Positions 51,353 through 60,213 of a DNA stretch of 64,000 nucleotides are shown here, piece after piece (position 1 is the first letter of the stretch; every line of letters starts with the position of its first letter). The stretch comes from a bacterium (lineage in GTDB: Bacteria; Oederibacteriota; CAKKQC01): positions 99,035-163,034 of the forward strand of contig CAKKQC010000012.1 of assembly GCA_919901855.1 (NCBI GenBank). The letters run 5' to 3'. A model generated the notes under the pieces. It searched no databases. It was not told the origin of the DNA and saw only the letters and a program-made list of their open reading frames with translations. The position numbers and the translations under genes were made by a program.

Positions 51353-52294
51353 GTGCAACCGGCCAAGCGGCTCCCGGACCGGCCCAATCTCCGGCAACTC
51401 AAGGACCAGGCCGCCGATCTGCGGCGCGACTTCGCCTACGGGGAACCCGGGGCCGAGGAACGCGTTAAGGCGGTTCGTCCGGCCGGTTTGGCGCCGGCCA
51501 CCGGTCCCCGGGATCTCAAGGTCGCGATCGCGCTCTTCGTGATCGCGCGCGAATACGGATTCGAGAGCTGGTCGGCCCTCAAGCGGCAGGTGGACACCGC
51601 CGCCAACGGCCCGACCGGACACCAGGAGGACATCATGGCGACCCCTCAGGAGATCGAGACGATCAAGCAGAGCATCCGCCGCGCCGCCGCGGAGGACAAG
51701 ACCAACCCGGGCTACCTCGCCAAGTGCCTGCTGGCCTGCGAGGCGGCCGAGGCGCCGGGGTTCACGCTCGAGGACTACCAGCGGTTCCAGCAGGAATTCG
51801 ACTTCGACATCAAGGACATGGTGCCGCCGCCGGGCTCGGGGCGGAAGGTGGACTGGGACAAGGTTTGGGCGGGCGTCCAGGAGTACATGGAGCTCGCCGC
51901 CCGGGTGGCGGGTGACGGCTGGTGGTCGGGGTTCGGGGCGGTGAAGAGCCTAAGGGTCGTGGAGGGGCTGAACGCGGGAGGCGTGCTCGACGCCCTTCAG
52001 ACTCTCGATTCGTACGTGGTGCGGCTCAAGCCCCTGACCACGGAACACGCGGAGCTCGTGCAGGCCATCACGGCGGCGCGGGGACTGGTCGCGGTCGCGC
52101 TGGGCAAGGTGCTGGAGGCGACCGGCAAGCTGGCGATGACGAAGACCTCGGAAGGGGCGCGGACGGCGAAGCTCCAGCAGGAGGCGGGCGCGCTGATGCA
52201 GGAGGCGAACGACCTCGTCCGTGAGATCAAGGAGCGGGTGGCCGCCATCAAGAAGATGGGCCAACCGCATGAACTGCCGCTGGCCAGGGCCTGA
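51353..52294 (+). CDS. Cytoplasmic protein with N-terminal helical domain and WWxGFGAVK domain
   Basis: 313 residues, GTG start two bases after the upstream stop. The N terminus (LPDRPNLRQLKDQAADLRRDFAYGEPGA, then FVIAREYGFESWSALKRQV) matches the short helical region seen N-terminal to many ankyrin-type proteins. The middle (about 92-180) is a second domain starting MATPQEIETIKQSIRR. The C-terminal third repeats the WWxGFGAVK-LRVV domain of the preceding lipoprotein. The pair therefore shares a domain in two cellular locations. A 10-bp hairpin terminator-like site follows at 52302-52328. Confidence 0.65.
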   Translation: MQPAKRLPDRPNLRQLKDQAADLRRDFAYGEPGAEERVKAVRPAGLAPATGPRDLKVAIALFVIAREYGFESWSALKRQVDTAANGPTGHQEDIMATPQEIETIKQSIRRAAAEDKTNPGYLAKCLLACEAAEAPGFTLEDYQRFQQEFDFDIKDMVPPPGSGRKVDWDKVWAGVQEYMELAARVAGDGWWSGFGAVKSLRVVEGLNAGGVLDALQTLDSYVVRLKPLTTEHAELVQAITAARGLVAVALGKVLEATGKLAMTKTSEGARTAKLQQEAGALMQEANDLVREIKERVAAIKKMGQPHELPLARA

Positions 52295-52301
52295 GGCAAC
52301 C

Positions 52302-52328
52302 GCGGGAGGGCGCCCTCGGCCCTCCCGC
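52302..52328 (+). terminator. Terminator-like hairpin
   Basis: GCGGGAGGGC and its complement (52302-52311, 52319-52328) with a 7-base loop, right after the tandem-pair operon. No long T-run. Confidence 0.6.
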
Positions 52329-52413
52329 TTGCCCAGCATCTGGCAAAGGAGCCCGTGGGGGGATTCCCGCCTTGGCCGAAGGCGAGTAGAACGAAGGTAG
52401 GAGGACCTTCGGA

Positions 52414-54162
52414 ATGGAAAGCGAAACAAGTAGAATAGACCCGCAAATGGGACGCAAAGGCCCTGATGAGGCTCTGACGGCTCCGATCGGCCTGCCCTTG
52501 GTGGGAACCGTCACGGCCACTAGGAACAAGGCCATCCTCCGGCCGCGGCCCGCTGAGACGGGCCCGTCTGCCTTGGACGTGCATCCACGGGAGGGAGAAT
52601 ATCCTGCTGACTATGCCGGGCGCCTCGCCGCGCGGTACTCGGCGACGGCGCCAGAGGAAGGCCGGCAGGCTCTGGCTCAGTACTTCACCCCGGTGAAGAT
52701 CGCGCGGTATATGACATCGCTCGCCTGGCTGCCTGCGGGTAGCCTGTGCCTGTTGGATCCTGGTGCGGGAACGGGGGTACTGGCTTGCGCGCTCAGTGAG
52801 CTTCTAGGCAAAGGGGGGGGCCCCCACCGAATCGTGGCCTACGAAGTGGACCCCAACCTGGTACCGCTCTGCAAAGCGGCCCTGGCGTATGCCAGGAAGT
52901 GGCTTGAGGGGCGCGGTGTCGAGCTCGATTTCGAGGTTCGGCAGGAGGACTTCGTGCTCGCTAACACGTGGGCGGTCAGCCCGGACCTCTTCAGCCGGGA
53001 GGATGCCGAGCGATTCGACTTTGCGATCTTGAATCCCCCCTATTTCAAGCTCTCGGGATCCGATGAGCGGGTCGTGGCGCTCTCGAAGGTCGTGCATGGC
53101 CAACCGAACATCTATGCCCTGTTCATGGCGGTCGCGGCAGGTCTTCTGAAGCCCGGTGGGGGAATGGTCTCGATCACGCCGCGCAGTTTCGCTGCCGGAG
53201 AGTACTTCCGGCACTTCCGCCGGTTCCTGCTTGCAGAAATGAAGCCCGAGCACATCCACGTCTTTGGAGCTCGTGACGAGGCGTTTCGGGAAGACAGTGT
53301 GCTTCAGGAGAACGTGATCCTGCGGCTTCGGAAGGCGTGTCCTTCGAAGCGGGCAAGTGTCGTTGTGACCAAGAGCGTGGGGGCGGATGATCTGGGGGAT
53401 GCCAAGAAGAGGACTTACAAGCTCTCCTCTATCGTGGATTGGGAATCGCGCGACGCGGTAATGAAGATCCCGACGCAGGATCTTGACGATCAGATATCGC
53501 GATTCGTCAGCTCCTGGCCCGGCACCTTGATGGCGTTGGGGGTGAGAGTGTCGACCGGACCGGTGGTGGCATTCAGGGCGACCGGGTATCTAAGGCGCGC
53601 GCCGGTTGATCGGGAGGAGTGCGTGCCGCTCCTCTGGCTGCAGAACGTCCGGTCCATGAAGTTGTCCTGGCCCGTTGACGCTCGTGGGAAGCCGCAATAC
53701 ATAGTCAGGAGTCCGGATTCGGCACGATTGCTTGTGCCTAATGGGACTTGCGTGGTCATGCGGCGCTTCACGGCCAAAGAAGAACCGCACCGCCTTGTGG
53801 CGGCGCCGCTGCGTCGGGGTCAGTTCCCGGGGGAGGTCATTGGACTGGAGAATCACCTGAACTACCTCTACCGCCTTGGGGGCGAACTGAGCGAGGCAGA
53901 GGCAATGGGGATTTCAGCCGTCCTCGACAGTGAGCTTCTGGATCAGTACTTCCGTATCTCAAACGGGCACACCCAGGTCAATGCGACCGAACTGCGTTCA
54001 CTGCGCTTTCCAAGCAGCGAGATGATCTTGCGGCTGGGCCGCGAGTTGCTGAAGAGCAACCCGGGAAGCCAGGATCTGGACCGGCTGGTAATGGAAACGC
54101 TCGAAGTCCCCAAGTCCATCAGGCGCTCGTTGGAGAGGAGGAATGATGCACAGACTGGCTGA
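52414..54162 (+). CDS. Type II N6-adenine DNA methyltransferase (M.BsuBI/PstI partner)
   Basis: 582 residues. Motif X/FTP: QYFTPVKIARYM (about 90-100). SAM motif I: LLDPGAGTGVLA (113-124). Catalytic motif IV: NPPY at 207-210 (AILNPPYFKL). The C-terminal half is the target-recognition domain. AGGAGG at 52399-52404 supports ATG 52414; ATG 52447, preceded by a TAGAAT box 10 bases away, is an alternative. It overlaps the restriction gene by 20 bases, and together they should modify and cut the same site, by family CTGCAG. Confidence 0.9.
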   Translation: MESETSRIDPQMGRKGPDEALTAPIGLPLVGTVTATRNKAILRPRPAETGPSALDVHPREGEYPADYAGRLAARYSATAPEEGRQALAQYFTPVKIARYMTSLAWLPAGSLCLLDPGAGTGVLACALSELLGKGGGPHRIVAYEVDPNLVPLCKAALAYARKWLEGRGVELDFEVRQEDFVLANTWAVSPDLFSREDAERFDFAILNPPYFKLSGSDERVVALSKVVHGQPNIYALFMAVAAGLLKPGGGMVSITPRSFAAGEYFRHFRRFLLAEMKPEHIHVFGARDEAFREDSVLQENVILRLRKACPSKRASVVVTKSVGADDLGDAKKRTYKLSSIVDWESRDAVMKIPTQDLDDQISRFVSSWPGTLMALGVRVSTGPVVAFRATGYLRRAPVDREECVPLLWLQNVRSMKLSWPVDARGKPQYIVRSPDSARLLVPNGTCVVMRRFTAKEEPHRLVAAPLRRGQFPGEVIGLENHLNYLYRLGGELSEAEAMGISAVLDSELLDQYFRISNGHTQVNATELRSLRFPSSEMILRLGRELLKSNPGSQDLDRLVMETLEVPKSIRRSLERRNDAQTG

Positions 54163-55078
54163 GGCCAAGGCGGTTCTCTGCTCGCTGGGATTGCCGGAGG
54201 GGCAACAGAACGACATCGCTGCGTACACGCTTCTGGCACTCGCGGGAATGGAGAAGCGATCGAGGTGGGCGGAGGCGAAGTCCGAGCCCATCCGCATACA
54301 CGAGATCATAGTCTTTGTGAAGCAGTACTACCGCAAGACCTACGCGGAGAATACGCGCGAGACGTTTCGCCGGCAAGTCTTGCACCAGTTCGAACAGGCG
54401 AACGTCGTGTTGCGCAACCCCGGTAATCCATCGCTGCCGACCAACAGCCCACGAACCTGCTACGCGCTCGGCAAGGATGCCCTCGCGGTTGTCCGGACAT
54501 TCGGGAGCACGCACTTCGAGGCTGAGGTCAGGGCGTTTCAAAAGAGCCACGGCAGGCTCGCGGATGTCTACAGAGCCGAAAGGAAGATGCAGGCAATCCG
54601 TGTGCGAACGCCTTCAGGGCTGGTTGCCCTCTCTCCGGGGAAGCACAATCTCTTGCAGAAGCGTATCGTTGAGGATTTCCGCGGGCACTTTGCACCCGGG
54701 GCGAGGTTGCTCTACCTGGGAGACGCCGCGAAGAAGAGCCTGCAGGTAGATGAAGAAGGGCTGAGGGCGATCGGGATGAAGATCACCGAGCATGACAAGC
54801 TCCCGGATATCTTGCTCCACTGGGAAGAGAGGAATTGGGTGTTTCTCATTGAGGCGGTCACATCGCATGGTCCGGTGTCTCCGAAGAGGCTGCATGAGTT
54901 GGAGACATTCTTCAAGAATTGCCGAGCCAAGAGGGTGTATGTCAGCGCCTTTCCCGACTTCGGGGAATTCAAGAGGCATCTGGGGAGCATCGCCTGGGAA
55001 ACCGAGGTGTGGATTGCCGAGCGACCCGACCACATGATCCACTACAACGGAGAGAAGTTTCTCGGCCCCAGTAAGTGA
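54143..55078 (+). CDS. BsuBI/PstI-type restriction endonuclease
   Basis: 311 residues, helical N-terminal half and a C-terminal PD-(D/E)XK-like nuclease half. Diagnostic segments are ARLLYLGDAAKKSLQVDEEG, MKITEHDKLPDILLHWEERN, WVFLIEAVTSHGPVSPKRLHE, VYVSAFPDFGEFKRHL and IAWETEVWIAERPDHMIHYNG. This family (PstI, BsuBI) recognises CTGCAG. The gene follows and overlaps the methyltransferase gene. Confidence 0.93.
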   Translation: MMHRLAEAKAVLCSLGLPEGQQNDIAAYTLLALAGMEKRSRWAEAKSEPIRIHEIIVFVKQYYRKTYAENTRETFRRQVLHQFEQANVVLRNPGNPSLPTNSPRTCYALGKDALAVVRTFGSTHFEAEVRAFQKSHGRLADVYRAERKMQAIRVRTPSGLVALSPGKHNLLQKRIVEDFRGHFAPGARLLYLGDAAKKSLQVDEEGLRAIGMKITEHDKLPDILLHWEERNWVFLIEAVTSHGPVSPKRLHELETFFKNCRAKRVYVSAFPDFGEFKRHLGSIAWETEVWIAERPDHMIHYNGEKFLGPSK

Positions 55079-55103
55079 CAGGCACGGAAAGGTCACGCAC
55101 GGC

Positions 55104-56066
55104 CTACGCCCCCTCGACACCCCACCCAAGCAGGCGGTAGAGCCCGGGTTCACCGTGCAGGAACCGGGGGTCCAGCATCCGGGCGCGCCAGCGGCGGAGG
55201 ACTTCGGGGTCGGCGTGGATGCGGGCATCGCCCCAGCCGAGTTTCTTCCAGCCCGGGCTCGAGTCCCAGTCGTAGTTGATGATCGAGAAGGCGCGCACCT
55301 CGGGGGTGGCCTCGATGAAGGCGAACAGCGGCGCGTACCAGCCGTCCCAGATGTCGGCGCCCGACTGGCCGGCCCGGTCGCCATGGCGGGTGCCACTGCA
55401 CTCGCAGATCGTGACCGGCTTGGACCGCTCCCGGGCGATCTCGACCATGCGGCCGGCATTGAGCTGGTTCGGCGCCGGCGTGAAGATCGAGACGCCGACC
55501 CAGTCGACGAGATCGTCGCCGGGGTACCAGTCGAACGGGTCCCGGTCCTGGTGCGTGGGCCGCCAGGCGAACGAATGCCAGACAAAGGCCGTGCCGCCCG
55601 CATCATGGGCGCGGATCACATCCACGATTCGCTGCCACGCCGCCTTGAAGGCGTCCGGCGGGAAGGCGTGGCTTGGGTGGTCGAACTCGTACCCCGGGCG
55701 GAGGTAGACGGGGCGGCGCGCGGCGGCAATGCCGGCGCCCAGCCGTGCCAGCGCGGGGTCGAACTCGCCGCGCGCGATGGGCTCGAGCTGGTCCGCGCCC
55801 AGCCACAGGGCGAGATTCAGCGCGATAGGCCAGGGGCGCGCTAGGAGCCAGGGAACCTCGCCGCACTCGCGACGCGAGTCGGGGGAGGCTTCGTTGAACG
55901 AGTCCCAGGTCAGCGACGTGTAGGCGGCGCCTCCGGCGGGCCGGGGGCACGCGGCGCCATCTTCGGTTACCAGCCGGATGTAGTCGCTGAACTGCGCCTC
56001 CGACTGGCCGGCCATGTGCAGGACCCGTCCAGCGGGTGGCATGAATCGAGCGGGCGGCGGCATCAA
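55104..56066 (-). CDS. GH26-like glycoside hydrolase
   Basis: 320 residues as drawn; the true start may be ATG 56015 (MAGQSEAQFSDYIRL). A TIM barrel with acid/base Glu in PVYLRPGYEFDHPSHAF, a WHSFAW strand, and a candidate nucleophile Glu in KPVTICECSGTRHGD. These fit the GH26-type (beta-mannanase) layout. No signal peptide. Together with the GH2 mannosidase at 34.9 kb it suggests intracellular processing of mannan-like oligosaccharides. Confidence 0.6.
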   Translation of the reverse strand: MMPPPARFMPPAGRVLHMAGQSEAQFSDYIRLVTEDGAACPRPAGGAAYTSLTWDSFNEASPDSRRECGEVPWLLARPWPIALNLALWLGADQLEPIARGEFDPALARLGAGIAAARRPVYLRPGYEFDHPSHAFPPDAFKAAWQRIVDVIRAHDAGGTAFVWHSFAWRPTHQDRDPFDWYPGDDLVDWVGVSIFTPAPNQLNAGRMVEIARERSKPVTICECSGTRHGDRAGQSGADIWDGWYAPLFAFIEATPEVRAFSIINYDWDSSPGWKKLGWGDARIHADPEVLRRWRARMLDPRFLHGEPGLYRLLGWGVEGA

Positions 56067-56121
56067 TCCAGCATACCCGGTTGTCCGGAAGCCGACGGGA
56101 CGATTAGATGCATCGGGAAGA

Positions 56122-56179
56122 GGGACATCCTTCGGATCAACGGATTCGGGCCAGGATCCGTTGATCCGAAGGATGTCCC
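56122..56179. repeat. GGGACA palindrome family, copy 3
   Basis: 24-bp perfect arms (56122-56145 and 56156-56179) around a 10-base loop. The arm sequence differs from copies 1-2 at several places, but each change is matched in the opposite arm, keeping the pairing. It precedes the AXE-like esterase gene. Confidence 0.75.
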
Positions 56180-56198
56180 CATCTCCATACCGCGGAGC

Positions 56199-56204
56199 TA
56201 TGAT
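56199..56204 (+). promoter_or_regulatory. -10 box (TATGAT) of the esterase gene
   Basis: Ends 7 bases before GTG 56212; the two in-frame ATGs at 56200 and 56203 lie inside the box. Confidence 0.4.
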
Positions 56205-56211
56205 GAGGCTC

Positions 56212-57153
56212 GTGCAACACGACTTTCCGTTTGACCCGACGCACGGCTATACGCTCGAAACACTGCTTCAGGTAACCCCACCCATTGGACCGGAGGATTT
56301 CGCCCGGTTCTGGCTGGACACGCGCGAGCAGACCATCCGGATTCCCGTGGCAATCGAGCGGCGGAGGATCGAGTCAGCAGAAGCCGGACAGGACCTCTAC
56401 GAGATCGAGTTCTCATCGCTCGCCGGCCGGTGCGGAGGCTGGCTGTCGGTTCCCGCGGGCGGCTCGCCAACCGGCCTGATGGTCATGGGCCACGGATACG
56501 GCGGACGGGCCAGCGCAGGCACGTTCCCGCAGGATCGCTCGGTGGCCGTGCTCTCCCCGTGCGCCAGAGGCTTCCACCGGTCCGCCCAGCCGGACGTGCC
56601 GTCCAAAGCCGGCCAACACGTCCTGCATGGGATCGGGGCCCGGGAGACCTATATCCACCGATTCAACGTCGCCGAGATCTGGTCGGCGGCCACCGTCCTC
56701 CGGGAGCTCTTCCCGGCCGCCGGATCACGCCTCTTCTACTACGGCGCCAGCTTCGGCGGTGGGCTCGGGGCCCTCGCGCTTCCGTGGGACCCGCGGTTCA
56801 CGCGCGCCTGCCTCGAGGTCCCGAGCTTTGGCCACCACCCGCTTCGCCTGACGCTCCGGTGCAAGGGAGCCGGCGAGGCGGTGCGGCAATGGCACGAGGA
56901 ACACGGCGACGTCCTGCCCGTCCTCCGCTACTTCGACGCGGCAACCGCCGCGACGCACCTGGTCCAGCCGACGATGGTCGCGTGCGCGCTGTTTGATCCC
57001 ACCGTCCCGCCGGCCGGCCAGTTCGCGATCTACAACGCGCTGCCGGGGGTGAAGCGCCTGCACGTCGCGACCGCCGGGCATTTCGAGTACCCGGAGAGGG
57101 CGGAGGACATGCGGAAGTGGCAGCAGGAAGTCGGAGCGTGGTTCGCCGGTTGA
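56212..57153 (+). CDS. Alpha/beta hydrolase of the acetyl xylan esterase (AXE1) type
   Basis: 313 residues. N terminus HDFPFDPTHGYTLETLLQV is characteristic. The oxyanion-region segment is VMGHGYGGRA, the nucleophile Ser is in FYYGASFGGGLGAL (near 185), and the acid and His are in CALFDPTVPP and ATAGHFEYP. Family members deacetylate xylan-type or cephalosporin substrates; the substrate here is unknown. GTG 56212 is chosen from the TATGAT spacing; ATG 56203 would add three residues. Confidence 0.8.
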   Translation: MQHDFPFDPTHGYTLETLLQVTPPIGPEDFARFWLDTREQTIRIPVAIERRRIESAEAGQDLYEIEFSSLAGRCGGWLSVPAGGSPTGLMVMGHGYGGRASAGTFPQDRSVAVLSPCARGFHRSAQPDVPSKAGQHVLHGIGARETYIHRFNVAEIWSAATVLRELFPAAGSRLFYYGASFGGGLGALALPWDPRFTRACLEVPSFGHHPLRLTLRCKGAGEAVRQWHEEHGDVLPVLRYFDAATAATHLVQPTMVACALFDPTVPPAGQFAIYNALPGVKRLHVATAGHFEYPERAEDMRKWQQEVGAWFAG

Positions 57154-57257
57154 GACGAGGGTCATGTCTTGACATTTGACGACTCAGGCCGTGGCGACCC
57201 GGCGGGGCTTGTCCCGGGGAAAGGCGTTGCTGTAGGATGATCGTAGGACAAAGAAAC

Positions 57258-57548
57258 ATGCAATTCGTGAGCGTGCGCGAGTTCAGACTGGGGCCGGGCC
57301 GGGTATGGGCGCGGCTCAGGCGGGAACGGGACCTCGTGGTCACGTCCCGCGGCAAGCCCGTGGCCATTCTCTCCAGCGCGGGCGAATCGAGCATCGAGGA
57401 CGATCTGGCGGCGCTCAGACGGGCCAGGGCACTGGCCGCGGTCGACGCCGTTCAGAAGCGGTCGGCCGAGACCGGCCGGGCCCGTCTCACACCGGCAGAG
57501 ATCGGCGCGGAAATCAGGGCGGCCAGACGGCGGCTCCGCCGGGCGTGA
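57258..57548 (+). CDS. Phd-type antitoxin
   Basis: 96 residues from ATG 57258 (MQFVSVREFRL); ATG 57237 is an alternative. VWARLRRERDLVVTSRGKPVAILSS is the Phd/YefM DNA-binding core, followed by a long helical C terminus. Its stop overlaps the GTG of the PIN toxin. Confidence 0.8.
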   Translation: MQFVSVREFRLGPGRVWARLRRERDLVVTSRGKPVAILSSAGESSIEDDLAALRRARALAAVDAVQKRSAETGRARLTPAEIGAEIRAARRRLRRA

Positions 57549-57940
57549 TCGTTCTCGACACGAACGTGCTGGTGTCGGGTCTGCTCCGGCACGATGGTCC
57601 GCCGGGAAGGATCGTACGCATGGTGGCGGCGGGCGCGATCCGCCTGGCGCACGACAGGAGAATCCTGGACGAATACCGGGAAGTGCTGGCGCGGCCCCGG
57701 CTGGGCATTCACCCCGAGGAAAGTCGGGCCATCCTGGAAGTGATCGAGCGGGACGGCTTTCAGGCCGCCCCGGCGCGGCTGGCGGTTCGTCTACCCGACC
57801 CCGACGATGCGCCATTCTTCGAGGTGGCCGCATCCGTCAAGGCCGAGGCGCTAGTGACCGGCAACCTGAATCACTACCCTCCGGAGGCGTGCCGCAGGCA
57901 CGGGGTCAAAGTCCTCTCGCCCGCAGCTTACCTCTCATGA
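57545..57940 (+). CDS. PIN domain toxin (PIN_3/COG1569-like)
   Basis: 131 residues. IVLDTNVLVSGLL has the first Asp, ILDEYREVLARPR the Glu, and LPDPDDAPFFEVAASVKAEALVTGNLNHYP the final acidic cluster. This is the COG1569-type PIN family, whose partner is usually an RHH or Phd antitoxin. GTG overlaps the antitoxin stop by 4 bases. Confidence 0.88.
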   Translation: MIVLDTNVLVSGLLRHDGPPGRIVRMVAAGAIRLAHDRRILDEYREVLARPRLGIHPEESRAILEVIERDGFQAAPARLAVRLPDPDDAPFFEVAASVKAEALVTGNLNHYPPEACRRHGVKVLSPAAYLS

Positions 57941-57955
57941 TCTGACACCTTCCCC

Positions 57956-59170
57956 TCAGCGGCTGGTGTCCAGCGCCTGTTCCAGATCGGCCCAGAGGTC
58001 TTCGGCCTCCTCGAGCCCGACCGAGAGGCGCACCATGCCGTCCACGATGCCCCGGCGTGCCCGCTCCTCCGGGGTGAGGCCGTGGTGCGTGGTCGTTACG
58101 GGCTGGGTGACCAGGCTTTCGACGCCGCCCAGGCTCGGCGCGATCGAGAAGAGCTTGAGGCGGTCCACGACCGCGACCGCCGCCTTCATATCACCGTTGA
58201 CTACGAAGCTGAGCATCCCCCCGAATCCGCTCATCTGGGACTTGGCGAGCGCGTGCCCGGGGAAGCCCGTAAGCCCGGGGTAGTTCACCTTCCCGACGCG
58301 GGGGTGCCGGGCGAGGCGTTCGGCGAGCAGGGCGGCGGATGCGTTCTGCGCGCGCACGCGGACGACGAGCGAGCGCAGGCTCCGCGCGAGGAGGAATGCC
58401 ACCTCCGGCGCCATCATCTGGCCCAGGTTCTTGCGCCAGGCCGAGATCGGTTCGAGGAGCTTCGCCGCACCGATCACGGCGCCCCCCGTGAGGTCGCTGT
58501 GCCCGCCCAGGTACTTGGTCGTGCTGTGGATCACGAGATCCGCACCGAGCGCGAGCGGGTTCTGGTTGACCGGCGTCGCGAACGTGTTGTCGACGACGGT
58601 GAGCGCTCCCCGCCGCCTAGCCGCGGCGGCGATGGCGGCGATATCGAAGATCTCCATGCTGGGGTTGGTGGGGGTCTCGAAGAAGACGATACGCGTGTTC
58701 TGCTTCAGCGCGTCATCGAGGCGGCCGAGCTCGCTGCCGAGCAGGAACGTCGTCGAGATGCCCAGGTTCGGCAGGTTCGTCGCGAGCAGGTCATAGGTCC
58801 CCCCGTAGACGTCTCCGATGCAGACCACGTGGTCCCCGGACTTGCAGTGCGCGAGCAGCGTCGCCGACTCGGCTGCCATTCCCGATCCGAACACCCAGGC
58901 TTGTTCGCCCCCCTCGATGCTCGCGAGCTTCTCCTCGACGGAACGGATGGTGGGATTGAGTCCGTACCGCGTGTACAGATTGCCCTTCGCCCGGCCCTCG
59001 ACCACGTCCAGCAGGTCCTGCGTGCTCCGGAAGGCGAAGGTCGAGTGGTTGTAGAGCGGAGTGTGGATGCCGCCGCGTTCGTCGAGATGATCCCCGGCGT
59101 GGATGCAGCGCGTGGACAGGCCCGGCTTGCCGGTCTTCCAGTGGTCGCGACGGGATGGTGGCTCGCTCAT
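57956..59170 (-). CDS. Cystathionine gamma-synthase/lyase-type PLP enzyme
   Basis: 404 residues. GIHTPLYNHSTF, YTRYGLNPT, GSGMAAESATLLAH, VFFETPTNPSMEIFDI, VVDNTFATPVNQNPL and the PLP Lys in HSTTKYLGGHSD show a Cys/Met metabolism fold-type I enzyme. Synthase, gamma-lyase and homoserine sulfhydrylase activity cannot be separated without key-residue alignment. A TATCGT box (59177-59182) ends 6 bases upstream of the ATG. Confidence 0.9.
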   Translation of the reverse strand: MSEPPSRRDHWKTGKPGLSTRCIHAGDHLDERGGIHTPLYNHSTFAFRSTQDLLDVVEGRAKGNLYTRYGLNPTIRSVEEKLASIEGGEQAWVFGSGMAAESATLLAHCKSGDHVVCIGDVYGGTYDLLATNLPNLGISTTFLLGSELGRLDDALKQNTRIVFFETPTNPSMEIFDIAAIAAAARRRGALTVVDNTFATPVNQNPLALGADLVIHSTTKYLGGHSDLTGGAVIGAAKLLEPISAWRKNLGQMMAPEVAFLLARSLRSLVVRVRAQNASAALLAERLARHPRVGKVNYPGLTGFPGHALAKSQMSGFGGMLSFVVNGDMKAAVAVVDRLKLFSIAPSLGGVESLVTQPVTTTHHGLTPEERARRGIVDGMVRLSVGLEEAEDLWADLEQALDTSR

Positions 59171-59176
59171 ATGAAT

Positions 59177-59182
59177 ACGATA
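59177..59182 (-). promoter_or_regulatory. -10-like box (TATCGT) of the PLP enzyme gene
   Basis: On the minus strand it ends 6 bases before the ATG at 59170. Confidence 0.4.
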
Positions 59183-59216
59183 CAGGGAAGCGGGGGGACG
59201 TATCCCCGGCTTCGAC

Positions 59217-60164
59217 CTACGCGATCCGCCCGAACAGGGCGCGGGCCTTGGCCAGGGCCTGGCGGCCGTAGGGCCTCAAGTCGCTGACGGCCGCGTTCTC
59301 GCGGATGTGGGCGGGGTCGTTGGTGCCACAGCACACGGTCGACACGGCCGGGAACGAGAGGCAGAACCGGAGCGCCGCCCCCGCGATCGTGGTCGTCTTG
59401 CCGTCGAGCAGGAAATCGAGGACGTCGGCGCGCCGGTACCGGGGCTGGTCGGGGAGCTTCTTCTTTTTGATCAGGGCCTTCATGGAGTCCACGAGATACG
59501 TGCGGTCGCGGAGCCCGTACCCCCACGCCGCCTGGCCGAGGGGGATGATCGTGATTACGCCGACGCGGCGCCGGCGGCAGACGGGGAAGAGGGTCTTCAC
59601 CGGGCGCTGGCGGAAGAGCAGGAACTCGGGCATGACCGTGTCGAACCAGCCGCTCCGGGCGGCTTCCTGGAGCCGGTCGTCGTTCTTGTCCCACTCGCCG
59701 GAGTTGCTGATCCCGGTGAACCGGATCTTGCCCGCGCGCTTGAGCCGGTTGACCTCCCCGCGCAGGGGTCCCGTGAGGATGGCCTCGGTGTCGCCCGGGC
59801 CGGTCACGGAATGGAACTGGAAGACGTCGAGGCGGTCGGTGCGCAGGCGCTTGAGGGAGCCCTCGACCGACCGGCGCAGGGCGGCGGGGTCCTGGAGGAT
59901 CTTCTTGCCCGTCGAGTCGTACGGCCACCACTTGGTGGCGACAATGAACTTCTTGCGGAGCCTGGTCTTTCGGAAGGCCCGGCCGAGGTCGAGTTCACTG
60001 TCCGTGTAGCCGGCGGCGGTGTCGATGAGGTTGATCCCGGCGTCGGCGGCGGCGGCGATCGTGGCCGCGGTGTCGCGGCCCTTCGCGAGCTTGCCGAAGA
60101 ACAGCCCGCCGAGGCTGATCTCGGAGACCCGGAGTCCCGTCCGCCCCAGCTTCCGGTATTTCAT
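59217..60164 (-). CDS. Aldo/keto reductase
   Basis: 315 residues. MKYRKLGRTGLRVSEISLGGLFFG is the common start. Catalytic tetrad: Asp and Tyr in NLIDTAAGYTDSE, Lys in FIVATKWW, His in VFQFHSVTG. NADPH-dependent reduction of carbonyls is expected; the substrate is unknown. It is closest in feel to the COG0667/YdhF-like group. A TAGCAT box lies 12 bases upstream. Confidence 0.9.
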   Translation of the reverse strand: MKYRKLGRTGLRVSEISLGGLFFGKLAKGRDTAATIAAAADAGINLIDTAAGYTDSELDLGRAFRKTRLRKKFIVATKWWPYDSTGKKILQDPAALRRSVEGSLKRLRTDRLDVFQFHSVTGPGDTEAILTGPLRGEVNRLKRAGKIRFTGISNSGEWDKNDDRLQEAARSGWFDTVMPEFLLFRQRPVKTLFPVCRRRRVGVITIIPLGQAAWGYGLRDRTYLVDSMKALIKKKKLPDQPRYRRADVLDFLLDGKTTTIAGAALRFCLSFPAVSTVCCGTNDPAHIRENAAVSDLRPYGRQALAKARALFGRIA

Positions 60165-60201
60165 GTTCCGGCTCCCATGCTAACCCGCGATTCATAGCCA
60201 G

Positions 60202-60207
60202 TACAAT
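60202..60207 (+). promoter_or_regulatory. -10-like box (TACAAT) of the P-loop kinase gene
   Basis: Ends 6 bases before GTG 60214. Confidence 0.4.
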
Positions 60208-60213
60208 GCAGGG

